From Ferruginibacter sp. (GTDB taxonomy: Bacteria > Bacteroidota > Bacteroidia > Chitinophagales > Chitinophagaceae), in contig JAEUVU010000022.1 in the NCBI GenBank assembly GCA_016786725.1, positions 1 through 64,000 of the forward strand: a stretch of DNA of 64,000 nucleotides, in the 5' to 3' direction. Of this stretch, positions 8,834 through 16,886 are shown piece by piece; position 1 is the stretch's first letter, and the number at the start of each line of letters is the position of its first letter. A program made the position numbers and the translations under genes. The notes beneath the pieces are model-generated. The model was not told the DNA's origin. It did not search any database and saw only the letters and a list, made by a program, of their open reading frames with translations.

Positions 8834-9217
8834 TTATTGAGGCACACTGTGTAAAGCAATTCTGTTTCCCTCTGTATCAATGAATACAGCCATAAAACCA
8901 TACTCAGGAGTGATCTCGGTTTTAGGCACCATAATACTTCCGCCGGCTTCAGCTACTTTATCCAATACTATCTGAACATCTGGATTGGCATTCAGGTAGA
9001 TCAACGGGCCATCCGTTGCAGATGCTTTGTGAAAGCCACCGCTGTCAACCAATGCTCCGCCAACCTGTGTCATCATATCATCCAGCGGAAACATCCGCAT
9101 TTTAATGTTGGGCATATCCATGGGTATCATGGTAATACCAAAAATGGCTTCGTAAAATTTTTGTGCCCGGTTAATGTTTGTTGTTGGTATTTCAAACCAA
9201 CTGATTGCGTTTTGCAT
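8834..9217 (-). CDS. VOC family (glyoxalase/bleomycin resistance-like) protein
   Basis: This 127-residue protein is of the vicinal oxygen chelate fold. It begins with a strand (AISWFEIPTTNINRAQKFYEAIFG) that matches the family start and has a second repeat ending in GFMAVFIDTEGNRIALHS. Only part of the usual His/Glu metal set can be recognised, so enzymatic activity is uncertain. It is a single-domain form that would dimerise to build a site. It lies 10 nt upstream of the secreted NTF2-like gene. Cytoplasmic. Confidence 0.85.
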   Translation of the reverse strand: MQNAISWFEIPTTNINRAQKFYEAIFGITMIPMDMPNIKMRMFPLDDMMTQVGGALVDSGGFHKASATDGPLIYLNANPDVQIVLDKVAEAGGSIMVPKTEITPEYGFMAVFIDTEGNRIALHSVPQ

Positions 9218-9230
9218 AATTTTTAGTTTT

Positions 9231-9312
9231 GCCCCTAACCCCTAAAGGGGAATTAGAGTATGAGTGATATGGTTGCCTTTTTGTTTTTAAAGCCCCTTTA
9301 GGGGTTTGGGGC
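9231..9312. repeat. Inverted repeat with CCCCTAAAGGGG cores
   Basis: Two arms (9231-9250 and 9293-9312) match in inverted orientation at 19 of 20 bases. Each arm contains the 12-bp palindrome CCCCTAAAGGGG. The right arm runs into the DUF2911 gene and encodes its last codons (Ala-Pro-Asn-Pro) and its stop. A similar core recurs at 25175-25186. This looks like a dispersed intergenic repeat, and it could also form a hairpin at the 3' end of the DUF2911 transcript. Confidence 0.75.
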
Positions 9313-10419
9313 GTTAATGTCTTTTCCTTCTTTTAGTTTTAGGATAAACCCTTCTATTTGCTTTTTGGATGCATCATTGGGAGCTTGCACCATTGCTTTT
9401 TCTGCATGAAGAATTGCTTTTTTAAAATCGCCTTTGGCACTCCAACCACTCATTAATCCATTGTTTACTCCCCAAACATCGCCATATCTTTTTTGCGAAG
9501 CGGTAAAAACTTCCATGGCTTTATCAGTTCTTTTTTGTGTTATAAGCTGCCGCCCGTAAGCAGTATATTGATTGGCCGTGGCAATCAGCAACGCTTCTTC
9601 CATAGTAGAATCGGCCTGGGATGTTCTGCTTAATTTATCGTAAGCATTGGCCAGGTTACGCAGTGTAATAAAACTCTTTTGCCCCTGAAAACCATTGATT
9701 GCCCTTATGCTCCAGGCAAGCGCTTCTTCCAGGTTAATATTTTTATTTAAACACCATTGTGCCGCCTGCAGCATATTGTTGCTGTTAAACCCCTTTTGGC
9801 TGGTTACCTGCTCCCTCAATCTTGCCAGTACAATATTGTCCACATCCACCTCTACCTTAAACGGTACTGATAATTTTTCCCACTGCATGGCTATTACACA
9901 ATACTTTTCTTTGTGTTCAATAAACTCATACTTCAGCCACTCCACGCTTTTGTCAAGCGCAACTGGTTTTACATTCACCCGCAGGGCATCGTACTTTTCT
10001 TCATAATAAAAGCTGCCCCATGCTTCTGTTTGGGCAGAAAATATAAGCATGGCATTATCAGCAGCCATAACCATGTGCAGGCCGTAACTGCCGGCTTTAA
10101 GGGGCTGACCTTCTATTTTTACATCATGCTCAAAAGTAATGACTGTATTTTCATTTGCACCGGCACGCCACGGCGCTGTGTTTTTATTGGTTATAAAACT
10201 ATTTGTAGTAAACCCGTAAGGAACCACATTTCCATCGCCATAAATTTTGCCTTCCCGTTTGTTTACATCGGGGCGGCTGTATTTAATGGTAACAGAAGTA
10301 ATGCCCACTTCTTCTGAAATGGTGGCCCGGGGGTTGCCGCCGCTGGGTGGCAGGTCCATCTGGGCATAAGAAAAATTTGCAACGCCTATTGCAATAAAAA
10401 ACAGTTTAAGTTTTTTCAT
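9298..10419 (-). CDS. DUF2911 domain protein with TPR-like C-terminus
   Basis: This 373-residue secreted protein has a signal peptide (about residues 1-19, ending SYAQ). The DUF2911 domain fills about 20-190, with hallmark stretches VTIKYSRPDVNKREGKIYG, VPYGF, WRAGANENT and KAGSYGLHMV. The C-terminal part (about 200-365) is alpha-helical with TPR-like repeats (ALAWSIRAI, AYDKLSRTSQADST, AILHAEKAMVQAPND). The function of DUF2911 is not established. The last codons and stop lie inside a repeat element at 9293-9312, so the C-terminus has probably been altered by repeat insertion. It lies 9 nt downstream of the intradiol-dioxygenase-like gene. Confidence 0.85.
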   Translation of the reverse strand: MKKLKLFFIAIGVANFSYAQMDLPPSGGNPRATISEEVGITSVTIKYSRPDVNKREGKIYGDGNVVPYGFTTNSFITNKNTAPWRAGANENTVITFEHDVKIEGQPLKAGSYGLHMVMAADNAMLIFSAQTEAWGSFYYEEKYDALRVNVKPVALDKSVEWLKYEFIEHKEKYCVIAMQWEKLSVPFKVEVDVDNIVLARLREQVTSQKGFNSNNMLQAAQWCLNKNINLEEALAWSIRAINGFQGQKSFITLRNLANAYDKLSRTSQADSTMEEALLIATANQYTAYGRQLITQKRTDKAMEVFTASQKRYGDVWGVNNGLMSGWSAKGDFKKAILHAEKAMVQAPNDASKKQIEGFILKLKEGKDINAPNP

Positions 10420-10428
10420 TTTTCGTTT

Positions 10429-11109
10429 TTAGTTGTTAATTGTTATACGATAGTTATAAACAGGCATTGTTTCAGTTCCTGTATTTTTAGAAATAATAAA
10501 CCCTTCCCGCAGGGCACGTTGTTTTCTTTCTGCTGTTAATCTTTTATCATCTTCAAAAAGCAATTCGCCGGGAACGCCCCGGACAAAGTTGCCGTTTTTC
10601 CACACGCTGATATGGATATGTGCCGGAAGATCGCTATTGGGATATCCGGATGGCTGAATGGTTGTTATTTCAATTCTTCCATCATCATCTGTAACAACAT
10701 AACCAAAAAGACGTGCATGCCGGTGATCTCCTTCGTTACCTGAAATATGAGCAGCAGTATCTGAGTACCAGCCTTTGGCTGAAGTCTGATAAAAGTAAAC
10801 TAATGCGCCGGTTAAAGGTTTTTCATCATTATTGTTAAATGTGCAAACTACTTTTATTTTTTTGCCCGGCTCGGTATCTGTTACGATTTTAATATTCCTT
10901 TTACCGGCATACATTTTTATCAATTCCCTGAAGCCTGTTTGCGAGTGGAGGTACATATACTTTTCATCTGACAGTATATTACTGACGGTAACCTGCCTGC
11001 CCGTTAATACATTTTCCAGGTTTTTTAATACTTCATTTGTATCCTGCGCCGGCAAATTGCCCGGTAGAAAAAGCAATAAAGTCAAAATTGTTCTTGCAAG
11101 GAAATTCAT
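10429..11109 (-). CDS. Secreted intradiol ring-cleavage dioxygenase-like protein
   Basis: This 226-residue protein starts with a signal peptide (to about residue 21, NLPAQ). The core resembles the catalytic beta-sandwich of intradiol dioxygenases: a beta strand with TGALVYFYQT, then GYVVTDDDGRIEITTIQPSGYPNSD, then AHIHISVW. Tyr and His residues in GYP and HIH correspond to Fe(III) ligands in the family. An N-terminal stretch of about 60 residues (helical, charged) precedes it. Secreted members are common in Bacteroidota and their substrates are largely unknown. Activity on catechols is inferred only from the motif. Confidence 0.7.
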   Translation of the reverse strand: MNFLARTILTLLLFLPGNLPAQDTNEVLKNLENVLTGRQVTVSNILSDEKYMYLHSQTGFRELIKMYAGKRNIKIVTDTEPGKKIKVVCTFNNNDEKPLTGALVYFYQTSAKGWYSDTAAHISGNEGDHRHARLFGYVVTDDDGRIEITTIQPSGYPNSDLPAHIHISVWKNGNFVRGVPGELLFEDDKRLTAERKQRALREGFIISKNTGTETMPVYNYRITINN

Positions 11110-11115
11110 TTTAAA

Positions 11116-11583
11116 TTACTGTTTTGGCGCAATATCTGTGTTCCATATTTCACGATAAAGTTTCCATTTCCCATCTTCCTGTTTCCACAACGCTATAAAT
11201 TTACCTTTATCAAAACTTCCACCCTTCCCATCAGGAAAATTGTATGTGCCTTCTTCCACTACCAGTTCTTCATTGCCATAAATATTTCCGGCAGGCAATT
11301 CAATCCTGGCTTCTTTATTTGTACCGTTCTGGTAAAAAAAACTGATTATGGAATCCCTTCCCTTTACTGCAGGCATTCCCGGAGAATACACTTCGGCATC
11401 CTTGCAATAGCGCTCATTATAAAAAGCGGTATCGTTTTTCATAAACCGGTCGCTGTAGGTTTTATTCATTTCCATAATATGGTTTTTAACAGCTGCCAGA
11501 TCAAATGCCGCCTTATCCGCTTTTTCTTTATCAGCACATGAAAAAAGCAGGCAAACAACAATAAGTAATGATAAATATTTCAT
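11116..11583 (-). CDS. SnoaL/DUF4440-like lipoprotein
   Basis: This 155-residue protein has a lipoprotein signal peptide (LLIVVCLLFSC, Cys about residue 16). The mature part has the NTF2-like fold pattern: a first helix with KNHIMEMNKTYSDRFMKNDTAFYNERYCKDAEVYSPG, then a sheet ending in GKFIALWKQEDGKWKLYREIWNTD. This pattern fits the DUF4440 group of unknown or ketosteroid-isomerase-like proteins. It is probably anchored in a membrane on the periplasmic side. It lies 6 nt upstream of the dioxygenase-like gene, so the two may be co-expressed. Confidence 0.8.
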   Translation of the reverse strand: MKYLSLLIVVCLLFSCADKEKADKAAFDLAAVKNHIMEMNKTYSDRFMKNDTAFYNERYCKDAEVYSPGMPAVKGRDSIISFFYQNGTNKEARIELPAGNIYGNEELVVEEGTYNFPDGKGGSFDKGKFIALWKQEDGKWKLYREIWNTDIAPKQ

Positions 11584-11619
11584 GGTTATTAATTAAGCTG
11601 GTTATTAAACAGGTTGGAA

Positions 11620-12141
11620 TTAATTCTTTTTTCTTCTGTATTCCAAGTCATATTCAGTACTCCAGGTGGCGCCATTATCTTTACTTATTTCTCCATGTTG
11701 ACGCAGTTTATCAGCGCTCAAATTGGTAAAGGTCATTTTTCTTATGGCCATTGTGTCTTTACTGAAAGCAAATGGTTTAGATGAATAAATGATCTGGTTA
11801 TTTTCAAATTTACCCTGCATATATTCATTGGTGCCGCCAACATTATCAACCCAGGTTTGCTGCCATTGTTTGGTAGATGCGTTATAAGTATTAAAACTTT
11901 TACCAGCGTAACGTAATCCTCGTTGCAGCGAAGCGCTTGTCCATTCTTCAAAAATAACGCAACTGTCAAGCATCAGGCTTATTTTGCTGTCGCCGGCTTT
12001 ATTTCCTTTGGGGCCAAAGGCTTCCCATTCGCCAATCCAAAAATCAAACTGGCGGTAAACAGGGTTGCTGCAGGGGAGTTTTTGTGCCTCCAGTTCAGCG
12101 CTAAAACATATTGCAATGATGTACAAGGATAATTTTCTCAT
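11620..12141 (-). CDS. DUF1579-like secreted protein
   Basis: I start at the ATG ending at 12141, because it gives a clean signal peptide (MRKLSLYIIAICFSAELEAQ); an ATG 18 nt further upstream is possible. The mature part carries the pattern FDFWIGEWE near its N-terminus, typical of DUF1579-like and related secreted beta-barrel proteins. These probably form a calycin-like pocket. Later strands include WQQTWVDN and YDLEYRRKKN. The ligand is unknown. This is the first gene of the minus-strand accessory run and faces the RnfD-like gene across about 290 nt of intergenic DNA. Confidence 0.75.
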   Translation of the reverse strand: MRKLSLYIIAICFSAELEAQKLPCSNPVYRQFDFWIGEWEAFGPKGNKAGDSKISLMLDSCVIFEEWTSASLQRGLRYAGKSFNTYNASTKQWQQTWVDNVGGTNEYMQGKFENNQIIYSSKPFAFSKDTMAIRKMTFTNLSADKLRQHGEISKDNGATWSTEYDLEYRRKKN

Positions 12142-12429
12142 ATTTCTTTTTTCCGGCAAGACAATTTACAAGGCGCAAATGTTTCATTATTTATCCATCT
12201 ATTTTTCCGTCTATCAATTACTTTACACAGCAATGTCCATGACCGGGTTTTTATTCTTCCTGTTTCAAAATAAGAAATTAAAATAAGACCCTTGCAATTT
12301 TTATGACAGGCGGCGATGCAGATCACTGCCTTTTCCATAAATATTTATTTTAGGTTCGTTGACCAATTTTTAACAAATGGATTGTGTAAACAGATTGCCC
12401 GTTTCATCCTATACACAAATTCAACTGTT

Positions 12430-13314
12430 ATGCTTTTACTCAACTTATTTAAAGATGCCCGGTACTTCCAGATCATTTTTCAAAGCATATTTTTAAGCTA
12501 TGGAATTTTTGTTTTGCACTGGCGAAACGAAAGCTGGTTATATCTTACCTATTTTGCAACAAGCCTGGCAATGCAGTTTGTTTGCGAATATCTTTTAGGC
12601 AAAAAGCATATCCCCTTTTTTCAAAGATTGAAAAATGGGATTCCGTCCGTACTGATATCTTCCTTTGGACTAAGCCTTTTATTAAAAACAAATAATTGGC
12701 GGGTAGCGGTATTGGCCGCCGCTGTTTCCATACTCTCTAAATACATTATACGTATCAATGGCAAGCATATTTTTAACCCTTCGGCATTAGGAATTGTTGC
12801 TGCGGTTTTTTTAACGGGCAATGCATGGATAAGCCCGGGCCAGTGGGGCAGCGGAGCAGTAATACTGTTTGGTGTTTTGTGTTTTGGGTTTATTGTTACC
12901 ACCAGAGTACAAAAGGTTGATGTGAGCATCGCCTTTTTAGGAACTTTTGCAGGCCTGCTTTTTTTAAGGCAGATCATTTACCTGGGCTGGCCCATGGATC
13001 ATTTTGTGCAGGCCGTAAGCACAGGGAGCCTTTTGCTTTTTTCTTTCTTTATGATAACCGACCCTAAAACAATTCCCAACCATACGTTTGTAAGGATCCT
13101 GTGGTGTATTGCTATTGCAGCTGTTGCATTTTATTTAACTGCATTTAAATTCATGAATGGCGCCCCTGTTATTGTGCTTGTACTTGCACAACCACTCGTG
13201 CCTTTATTAGACAAATTATTCAAAGCCAGAAAATTTGAATGGATAAAGCCGAAAGGGTTTACACCTGAAGAAAAGAATTTTCTGCACGTAGTTTACTCAA
13301 GATCAAGCATGTAA
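12430..13314 (+). CDS. RnfD/NqrB-like membrane protein
   Basis: I place the start at the ATG at 12430, because the 38 residues encoded upstream (from 12316) are not membrane-like; the longer start cannot be excluded. The product of about 294 residues has around nine hydrophobic helices. Motifs of the RnfD/NqrB electron-transport subunits are visible: GKHIFNPSALGIV (quinone or flavin region) and, later, STGSLLLFSFFMITDPKT, the position of the covalent FMN site in NqrB/RnfD. No other Rnf or Nqr subunit is nearby. It sits 24 nt before the DUF2330 gene, so the pair probably works together. The electron donor and acceptor are unknown. Confidence 0.8.
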   Translation: MLLLNLFKDARYFQIIFQSIFLSYGIFVLHWRNESWLYLTYFATSLAMQFVCEYLLGKKHIPFFQRLKNGIPSVLISSFGLSLLLKTNNWRVAVLAAAVSILSKYIIRINGKHIFNPSALGIVAAVFLTGNAWISPGQWGSGAVILFGVLCFGFIVTTRVQKVDVSIAFLGTFAGLLFLRQIIYLGWPMDHFVQAVSTGSLLLFSFFMITDPKTIPNHTFVRILWCIAIAAVAFYLTAFKFMNGAPVIVLVLAQPLVPLLDKLFKARKFEWIKPKGFTPEEKNFLHVVYSRSSM

Positions 13315-13338
13315 TTCCTTAACTCTAAAAATATAATT

Positions 13339-14817
13339 ATGAAAAAGAAACTGTTCATCATCGGGGCTTTTGTTGCCATATCCCCGGTATTATTTTCCTT
13401 CTGCGGTTTTTATGTAAGCAAAGCCGATGGAACGCTGAAAAACAAAACCAGCCAGGTAATACTGGTTCGTGACGGCAATAAAAATGTAATTACCATGTAC
13501 AACGATTTTAAAGGCGATACCAAAGATTTTGCAATGGTGGTTCCGGTGCCGGTGGTTTTGCAGAAAAGCGATATCAAAGTGGTTGACCAATCCATCTTTC
13601 AAAAACTGAATGATTACAGCGCTCCGAGGCTGGTGGAGTACTGGGACCAAAACCCTTGTTATAACTATGAAATGATGAATGATAAAGTAATGTCGGCACC
13701 CAGCTCGGTAATGCAGCGTTCTGGAAATAGCAGAGATGAAGCTGCAAAAAGGTCATCTGTAAAAATTGAAGCACAGTATATAGTTGGCGAATACGATATC
13801 CTGATCCTCAGCGCCAAAGAAAGCACCGGTTTAAAAACCTGGCTGAATGATAATGGATATAAAATTCCGGCCGATGCAGAAGAAGTGCTTGACCCCTACA
13901 TCAAAAGCAACCTTAAGTTTTTTGTGGTTAAGGTAAATGAGAAAGAAAAGAAGAAACTGAACAGTAATTTTCTTCGCCCGATACAGATAACTTTTAATTC
14001 GCCCAAATTCATGCTGCCCATCAGGCTTGGCATGGCCAATGCAGATGGCGACCAGGATCTGTTGGTGTATGCGTTTACAAAAAGAGGCAGAATTGAATGT
14101 ACCAATTACCGGAATGTGGAGATTGCCAGCAATAAAAAGATACCATTATTTGTACAAAAAAATTTTGGCGCTTTTTACGGCAACCTGTTTACCAATCAAT
14201 GGAACAGGGAAGATGAGAGCGTGGCTTTTCTGGAATACGCCTGGAATGTAACACCCATTAACCAGATGAAATGCGACCCCTGTGTGGGCAATCCGCCAAC
14301 TGAACAGGACCTGGTACAGAGCGGCGTTTGGTGGGTTGGCAATAAAGACTGGAATGATTACAGCGACCTGGACAATGAAGAAGCTGACAACGGCAGTAAG
14401 AATGTACATTTTACAAGGTTGCATTTTCGTTACAACCGTAAATCATTTCCACAGGACCTGATGTTTCAGGTAACGCCCAACACATTGAACTACCAGGCAA
14501 GGTATATCATCACCCATCCTGCCACCGGCGATTTTAACTGCGCTGCCGGAAAAAAATATTTACAGGATCTTAAAGCAAGAAGAAAAAAAGAATTGCAGGA
14601 ATTAACTGTATTAACCGGTACCAACATTAATAACTGGCAGGAAGATGCCACTGCCAAAGAGGATGAAGAAACAAATGCAGCAGCACAATATGCCACTTTG
14701 TTACCACAGGTAAAAGAGGACATGGAAAATAAAGAAAGTGCGCCGGTTGGTATTATCCTGTTTGGTGCGGCTATGGTTGCCGGCGCCGGTTTAATGAGAT
14801 GGAAAGGAGTGATATAA
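13339..14817 (+). CDS. DUF2330 domain protein
   Basis: This 492-residue protein has an N-terminal signal sequence (MKKKLFIIGAFVAISPVLFSF) followed by CGFYVSKADGTL and FKGDTKDFAMVVPVPVV, which are characteristic of DUF2330. A C-terminal TM helix (VGIILFGAAMVAGAGLM) suggests an envelope anchor. Cysteine pairs in the middle (NPCYNYE, KCDPCVG) may form disulfides or bind a metal. The family has no established function. The preceding gene encodes an RnfD/NqrB-like protein 24 nt upstream, which suggests a shared role, possibly in membrane redox chemistry. A strong hairpin terminator follows. Confidence 0.85.
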   Translation: MKKKLFIIGAFVAISPVLFSFCGFYVSKADGTLKNKTSQVILVRDGNKNVITMYNDFKGDTKDFAMVVPVPVVLQKSDIKVVDQSIFQKLNDYSAPRLVEYWDQNPCYNYEMMNDKVMSAPSSVMQRSGNSRDEAAKRSSVKIEAQYIVGEYDILILSAKESTGLKTWLNDNGYKIPADAEEVLDPYIKSNLKFFVVKVNEKEKKKLNSNFLRPIQITFNSPKFMLPIRLGMANADGDQDLLVYAFTKRGRIECTNYRNVEIASNKKIPLFVQKNFGAFYGNLFTNQWNREDESVAFLEYAWNVTPINQMKCDPCVGNPPTEQDLVQSGVWWVGNKDWNDYSDLDNEEADNGSKNVHFTRLHFRYNRKSFPQDLMFQVTPNTLNYQARYIITHPATGDFNCAAGKKYLQDLKARRKKELQELTVLTGTNINNWQEDATAKEDEETNAAAQYATLLPQVKEDMENKESAPVGIILFGAAMVAGAGLMRWKGVI

Positions 14818-14850
14818 AACAGTTGGCTATACAGGTTTGGTTTTAGGTTT

Positions 14851-14880
14851 ATGCCCCTGATCTTTATCGGGGGCATTTCT
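14851..14880 (+). terminator. Rho-independent terminator after DUF2330 gene
   Basis: ATGCCCCTGAT and ATCGGGGGCAT pair over 11 bp with one mismatch and a 4-nt loop (CTTT), followed by TTTCTT. It lies 34 nt after the stop of the plus-strand gene. Confidence 0.85.
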
Positions 14881-14888
14881 TATAAAAT

Positions 14889-14923
14889 AAAAAGCCCCGC
14901 AAAATTAATTGCAGGGGCCTTTT
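14889..14923. terminator. Bidirectional hairpin terminator
   Basis: AAAAGCCCCGCAA and TTGCAGGGGCCTTTT pair around a short AT-rich loop, with A/T tracts on both sides. It would end the minus-strand ECF operon (14953 side, followed by a run of T on that strand) and back up the plus-strand terminator next to it. Confidence 0.85.
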
Positions 14924-14952
14924 GTTCGCATTCACCTTTAAAGCTACTTTAA

Positions 14953-15357
14953 TTACTTTCCGCCGCCGGCTGGTGGTGCACCTCCTCCCGGCCTTTGCGG
15001 CCTTAATGAAGGTTCAATTTCGTCTTTCCACTGTTTGTATTGTGCTTCTGTATAAATGGCTTTTAATTTTACATCTCTTGCATCTGCCAGTTCTTTACGC
15101 TTGGCCATCATGGTTTCCCTGTCTCCGCCGCCGGCCCTTAGTTCATCCATGGCTTTTTGCGACTCGTTAACGAAATCTGTTATAATTGCATCTGATTTTG
15201 CTTTTGTTGCAGCATCAAGGTTTAGCGGAGCCATTTTTTCAATGGTAAATTTTATTCTTTCTTCCGGGGTCATGCGCTGTCCGCCGCCGCCTTGTGCTAT
15301 TACAGCCGCTACACTTAACAAAGCTGCAAATGCTGTTAAAACGAGTTGTTTTTTCAT
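14953..15357 (-). CDS. Small secreted Spy-like protein, Gly-rich ends
   Basis: This 134-residue protein has a signal peptide (MKKQLVLTAFAALLSVAAVIAQ). The mature part is mostly helical, with a middle region (KMAPLNLDAATKAKSDAIITDF, then LKAIYTEAQYKQWKD) that has the spacing of Spy/CpxP-type periplasmic chaperones or sensors. Gly-rich segments flank it at both ends (GGGGQ, and a C-terminal PGGGAPPAGGGK). It is the last gene of the operon that begins with the beta-barrel receptor and contains the ECF sigma factor, so it is probably controlled by that sigma factor. The function is inferred from context only. Confidence 0.7.
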   Translation of the reverse strand: MKKQLVLTAFAALLSVAAVIAQGGGGQRMTPEERIKFTIEKMAPLNLDAATKAKSDAIITDFVNESQKAMDELRAGGGDRETMMAKRKELADARDVKLKAIYTEAQYKQWKDEIEPSLRPQRPGGGAPPAGGGK

Positions 15358-15412
15358 TTTTAGTGTTTTAGATTTATTAATTAGACGATGGAGTTACTAA
15401 AAACCGTCGCTT

Positions 15413-15928
15413 TTATTTTTCAGATCTTTTTTCTTTAACTTTTCCTTCTTCTTTTTTTCTGCCATCATTGCCTCTTTTACTTAATACTTTTCCAAAAGTA
15501 GAGTCAAACTTTGGTAATTGAGCCGGTGTACAAAGCATTCTTATTTTTTTTATATGATTGAAGCTTCTTAATTCCATTATTTTTTGACCTGTTGCTGATC
15601 TTTCGGCAATAATATTCATGGCAGAATCGCTGAAGCCCGTGGCAGCCATTTCTTTAAATTGCTGTTCCTTTGTGGCCCGCAAGCTATCCATCATTTTTTT
15701 CATATTGCCTTTATGCCTTTCACTTAATGTATCATACTGCTGTAGCTGTGCAACATCAAACCCAATCTCATTCTTTAAAAAATTAGCGATCACGGTTTTC
15801 CTGTCGGGGCGTTCAGGTTTGGGTTCTTCTTTTTTCAACAATAAAAAAGATACGAGGGCAATATTTGCAAGCAGCAATATGCCGATGATGGTAAGAAAAA
15901 CTTTGCTCCTGTTTTGTTTGTTTATCAT
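15413..15928 (-). CDS. Periplasmic Spy/CpxP-like heavy-metal sensor-type protein
   Basis: This 171-residue protein has one N-terminal TM helix (about residues 10-30, FLTIIGILLLANIALVSFLLL) and a long helical periplasmic part (about 40-150), with repeated Lys, Met and Leu spacing as in Spy/CnrX-type proteins. A Lys-rich tail ends the protein. It overlaps the upstream one-TM gene at the stop/start junction (15928). The setting next to an ECF sigma factor is typical for envelope-stress or metal sensing; a role as a periplasmic sensor is inferred. Confidence 0.7.
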   Translation of the reverse strand: MINKQNRSKVFLTIIGILLLANIALVSFLLLKKEEPKPERPDRKTVIANFLKNEIGFDVAQLQQYDTLSERHKGNMKKMMDSLRATKEQQFKEMAATGFSDSAMNIIAERSATGQKIMELRSFNHIKKIRMLCTPAQLPKFDSTFGKVLSKRGNDGRKKEEGKVKEKRSEK

Positions 15929-16263
15929 TATGGTTGGGTATTATCAATATCATAAATAGGAGAGGCTGTGTAAGAAAGTTCATCGGCCTGGGTTTGCACA
16001 GTTTGTTCTGCCCTGTTATTTGAGTGAGATGTTTTATTCATAACCACCAGCACATTTAACAACACGATCATACACAGGCCTGTAAAAGCCACAACAGGCC
16101 TTGTTACAAGCCAGCCGGCCTTTTCCCATACAGAAGCCGTTCCTTTGTTCATCCGGGCATTGATACGGGTGAGCAGATAAGGCCTGGGCTCAGCACGTTG
16201 TGCATCATCCAAACTGCCCAGCGCTTCTTCTACCAGTTTATTTATTTTTTCCTGCCTGTTCAT
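15928..16263 (-). CDS. Single-TM protein, candidate anti-sigma factor
   Basis: This 111-residue protein has a short charged cytoplasmic N-terminus (about 60 residues, with the helix NKLVEEALGSLDDAQRAEP), a single TM helix (VVAFTGLCMIVLLNVLVVM, about 72-90) and a polar periplasmic tail. The topology and the position 10 nt after the ECF sigma factor suggest a membrane-bound anti-sigma factor, but no zinc-binding anti-sigma motif is present. The assignment is therefore contextual. It overlaps the next gene. Confidence 0.6.
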   Translation of the reverse strand: MNRQEKINKLVEEALGSLDDAQRAEPRPYLLTRINARMNKGTASVWEKAGWLVTRPVVAFTGLCMIVLLNVLVVMNKTSHSNNRAEQTVQTQADELSYTASPIYDIDNTQP

Positions 16264-16273
16264 ATAGCCTGTT

Positions 16274-16855
16274 TTATTGTTCAGGAATATTGTTGCTGTA
16301 ATATTTTTTTAATTCTTTTCTCAAATTTGCTTTTGCCCTGCCCATCAACGATTCTACTGCATATAAAGTTGTGTTCATAATCTCTGCTACTTGCTGGTAA
16401 CTCTGTCCTTCAAGCTTATGCAGTGTAAAAGCTGTTCGTTGCTTTTCCGGTATCTGCTTCAGGGCATTGAATAATTCATTCGCCCTTTCCTTTTTTTCCA
16501 TCTTCACACCGGGGTGTTCAAACTCTGCTACCTGGATATCCACATCCTCATTACTGCCAAACAAACTCTGCACAAATCCAAAACGTTTTTTTCGTTTCTT
16601 TTTCTTTTCATGGTCAAGCGCTTTGCCAATTGCAATGCGGTAAAGCCAGGTTGAAAATTTTGAATCGCCTTTAAAAGAACTCACCGAACGGAACACCTGT
16701 ATAAAAACCTCCTGCGCAATATCATCTGCGTCATCCTCATTTTGTACAATACCAAGCGCTGTATTATAAACCATTACCTGGTAATCGTCAACCAGCTTTT
16801 TAAAAGCTGCTTCATCTCCCTGCTGCAGTTGTACAACTAGTTCTGTTTGGCTCAA
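16274..16855 (-). CDS. ECF-type RNA polymerase sigma factor
   Basis: This 193-residue sigma-70 family protein of the ECF class has region 2 with DADDIAQEVFIQVFRSVSSF and KFSTWLYRIAIGKALDH (about 40-85). A Lys/Arg-rich linker follows, and region 4 has QRTAFTLHKLEGQSYQQVAEIMNTT (about 135-170). It directs RNA polymerase to stress or nutrient promoters. It lies 31 nt downstream of a TonB-type outer-membrane receptor gene and 10 nt upstream of a one-TM protein, so sensing at the outer membrane with relay through the envelope is plausible. No lone-promoter motif was confirmed. Confidence 0.9.
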   Translation of the reverse strand: MSQTELVVQLQQGDEAAFKKLVDDYQVMVYNTALGIVQNEDDADDIAQEVFIQVFRSVSSFKGDSKFSTWLYRIAIGKALDHEKKKKRKKRFGFVQSLFGSNEDVDIQVAEFEHPGVKMEKKERANELFNALKQIPEKQRTAFTLHKLEGQSYQQVAEIMNTTLYAVESLMGRAKANLRKELKKYYSNNIPEQ

Positions 16856-16886
16856 AAACTGTTTATTTAATCAGCCTAAATATAAT

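Noticed and set aside
8824..8901. N-terminal extension of the NTF2-like gene to 8901
   Set aside because: It overlaps the VOC gene and lacks a signal peptide; the internal Met gives one.
12316..12429. N-terminal extension of the RnfD-like gene
   Set aside because: The 38 residues are not membrane-like and the first helix begins after the ATG at 12430; kept only as an alternative.
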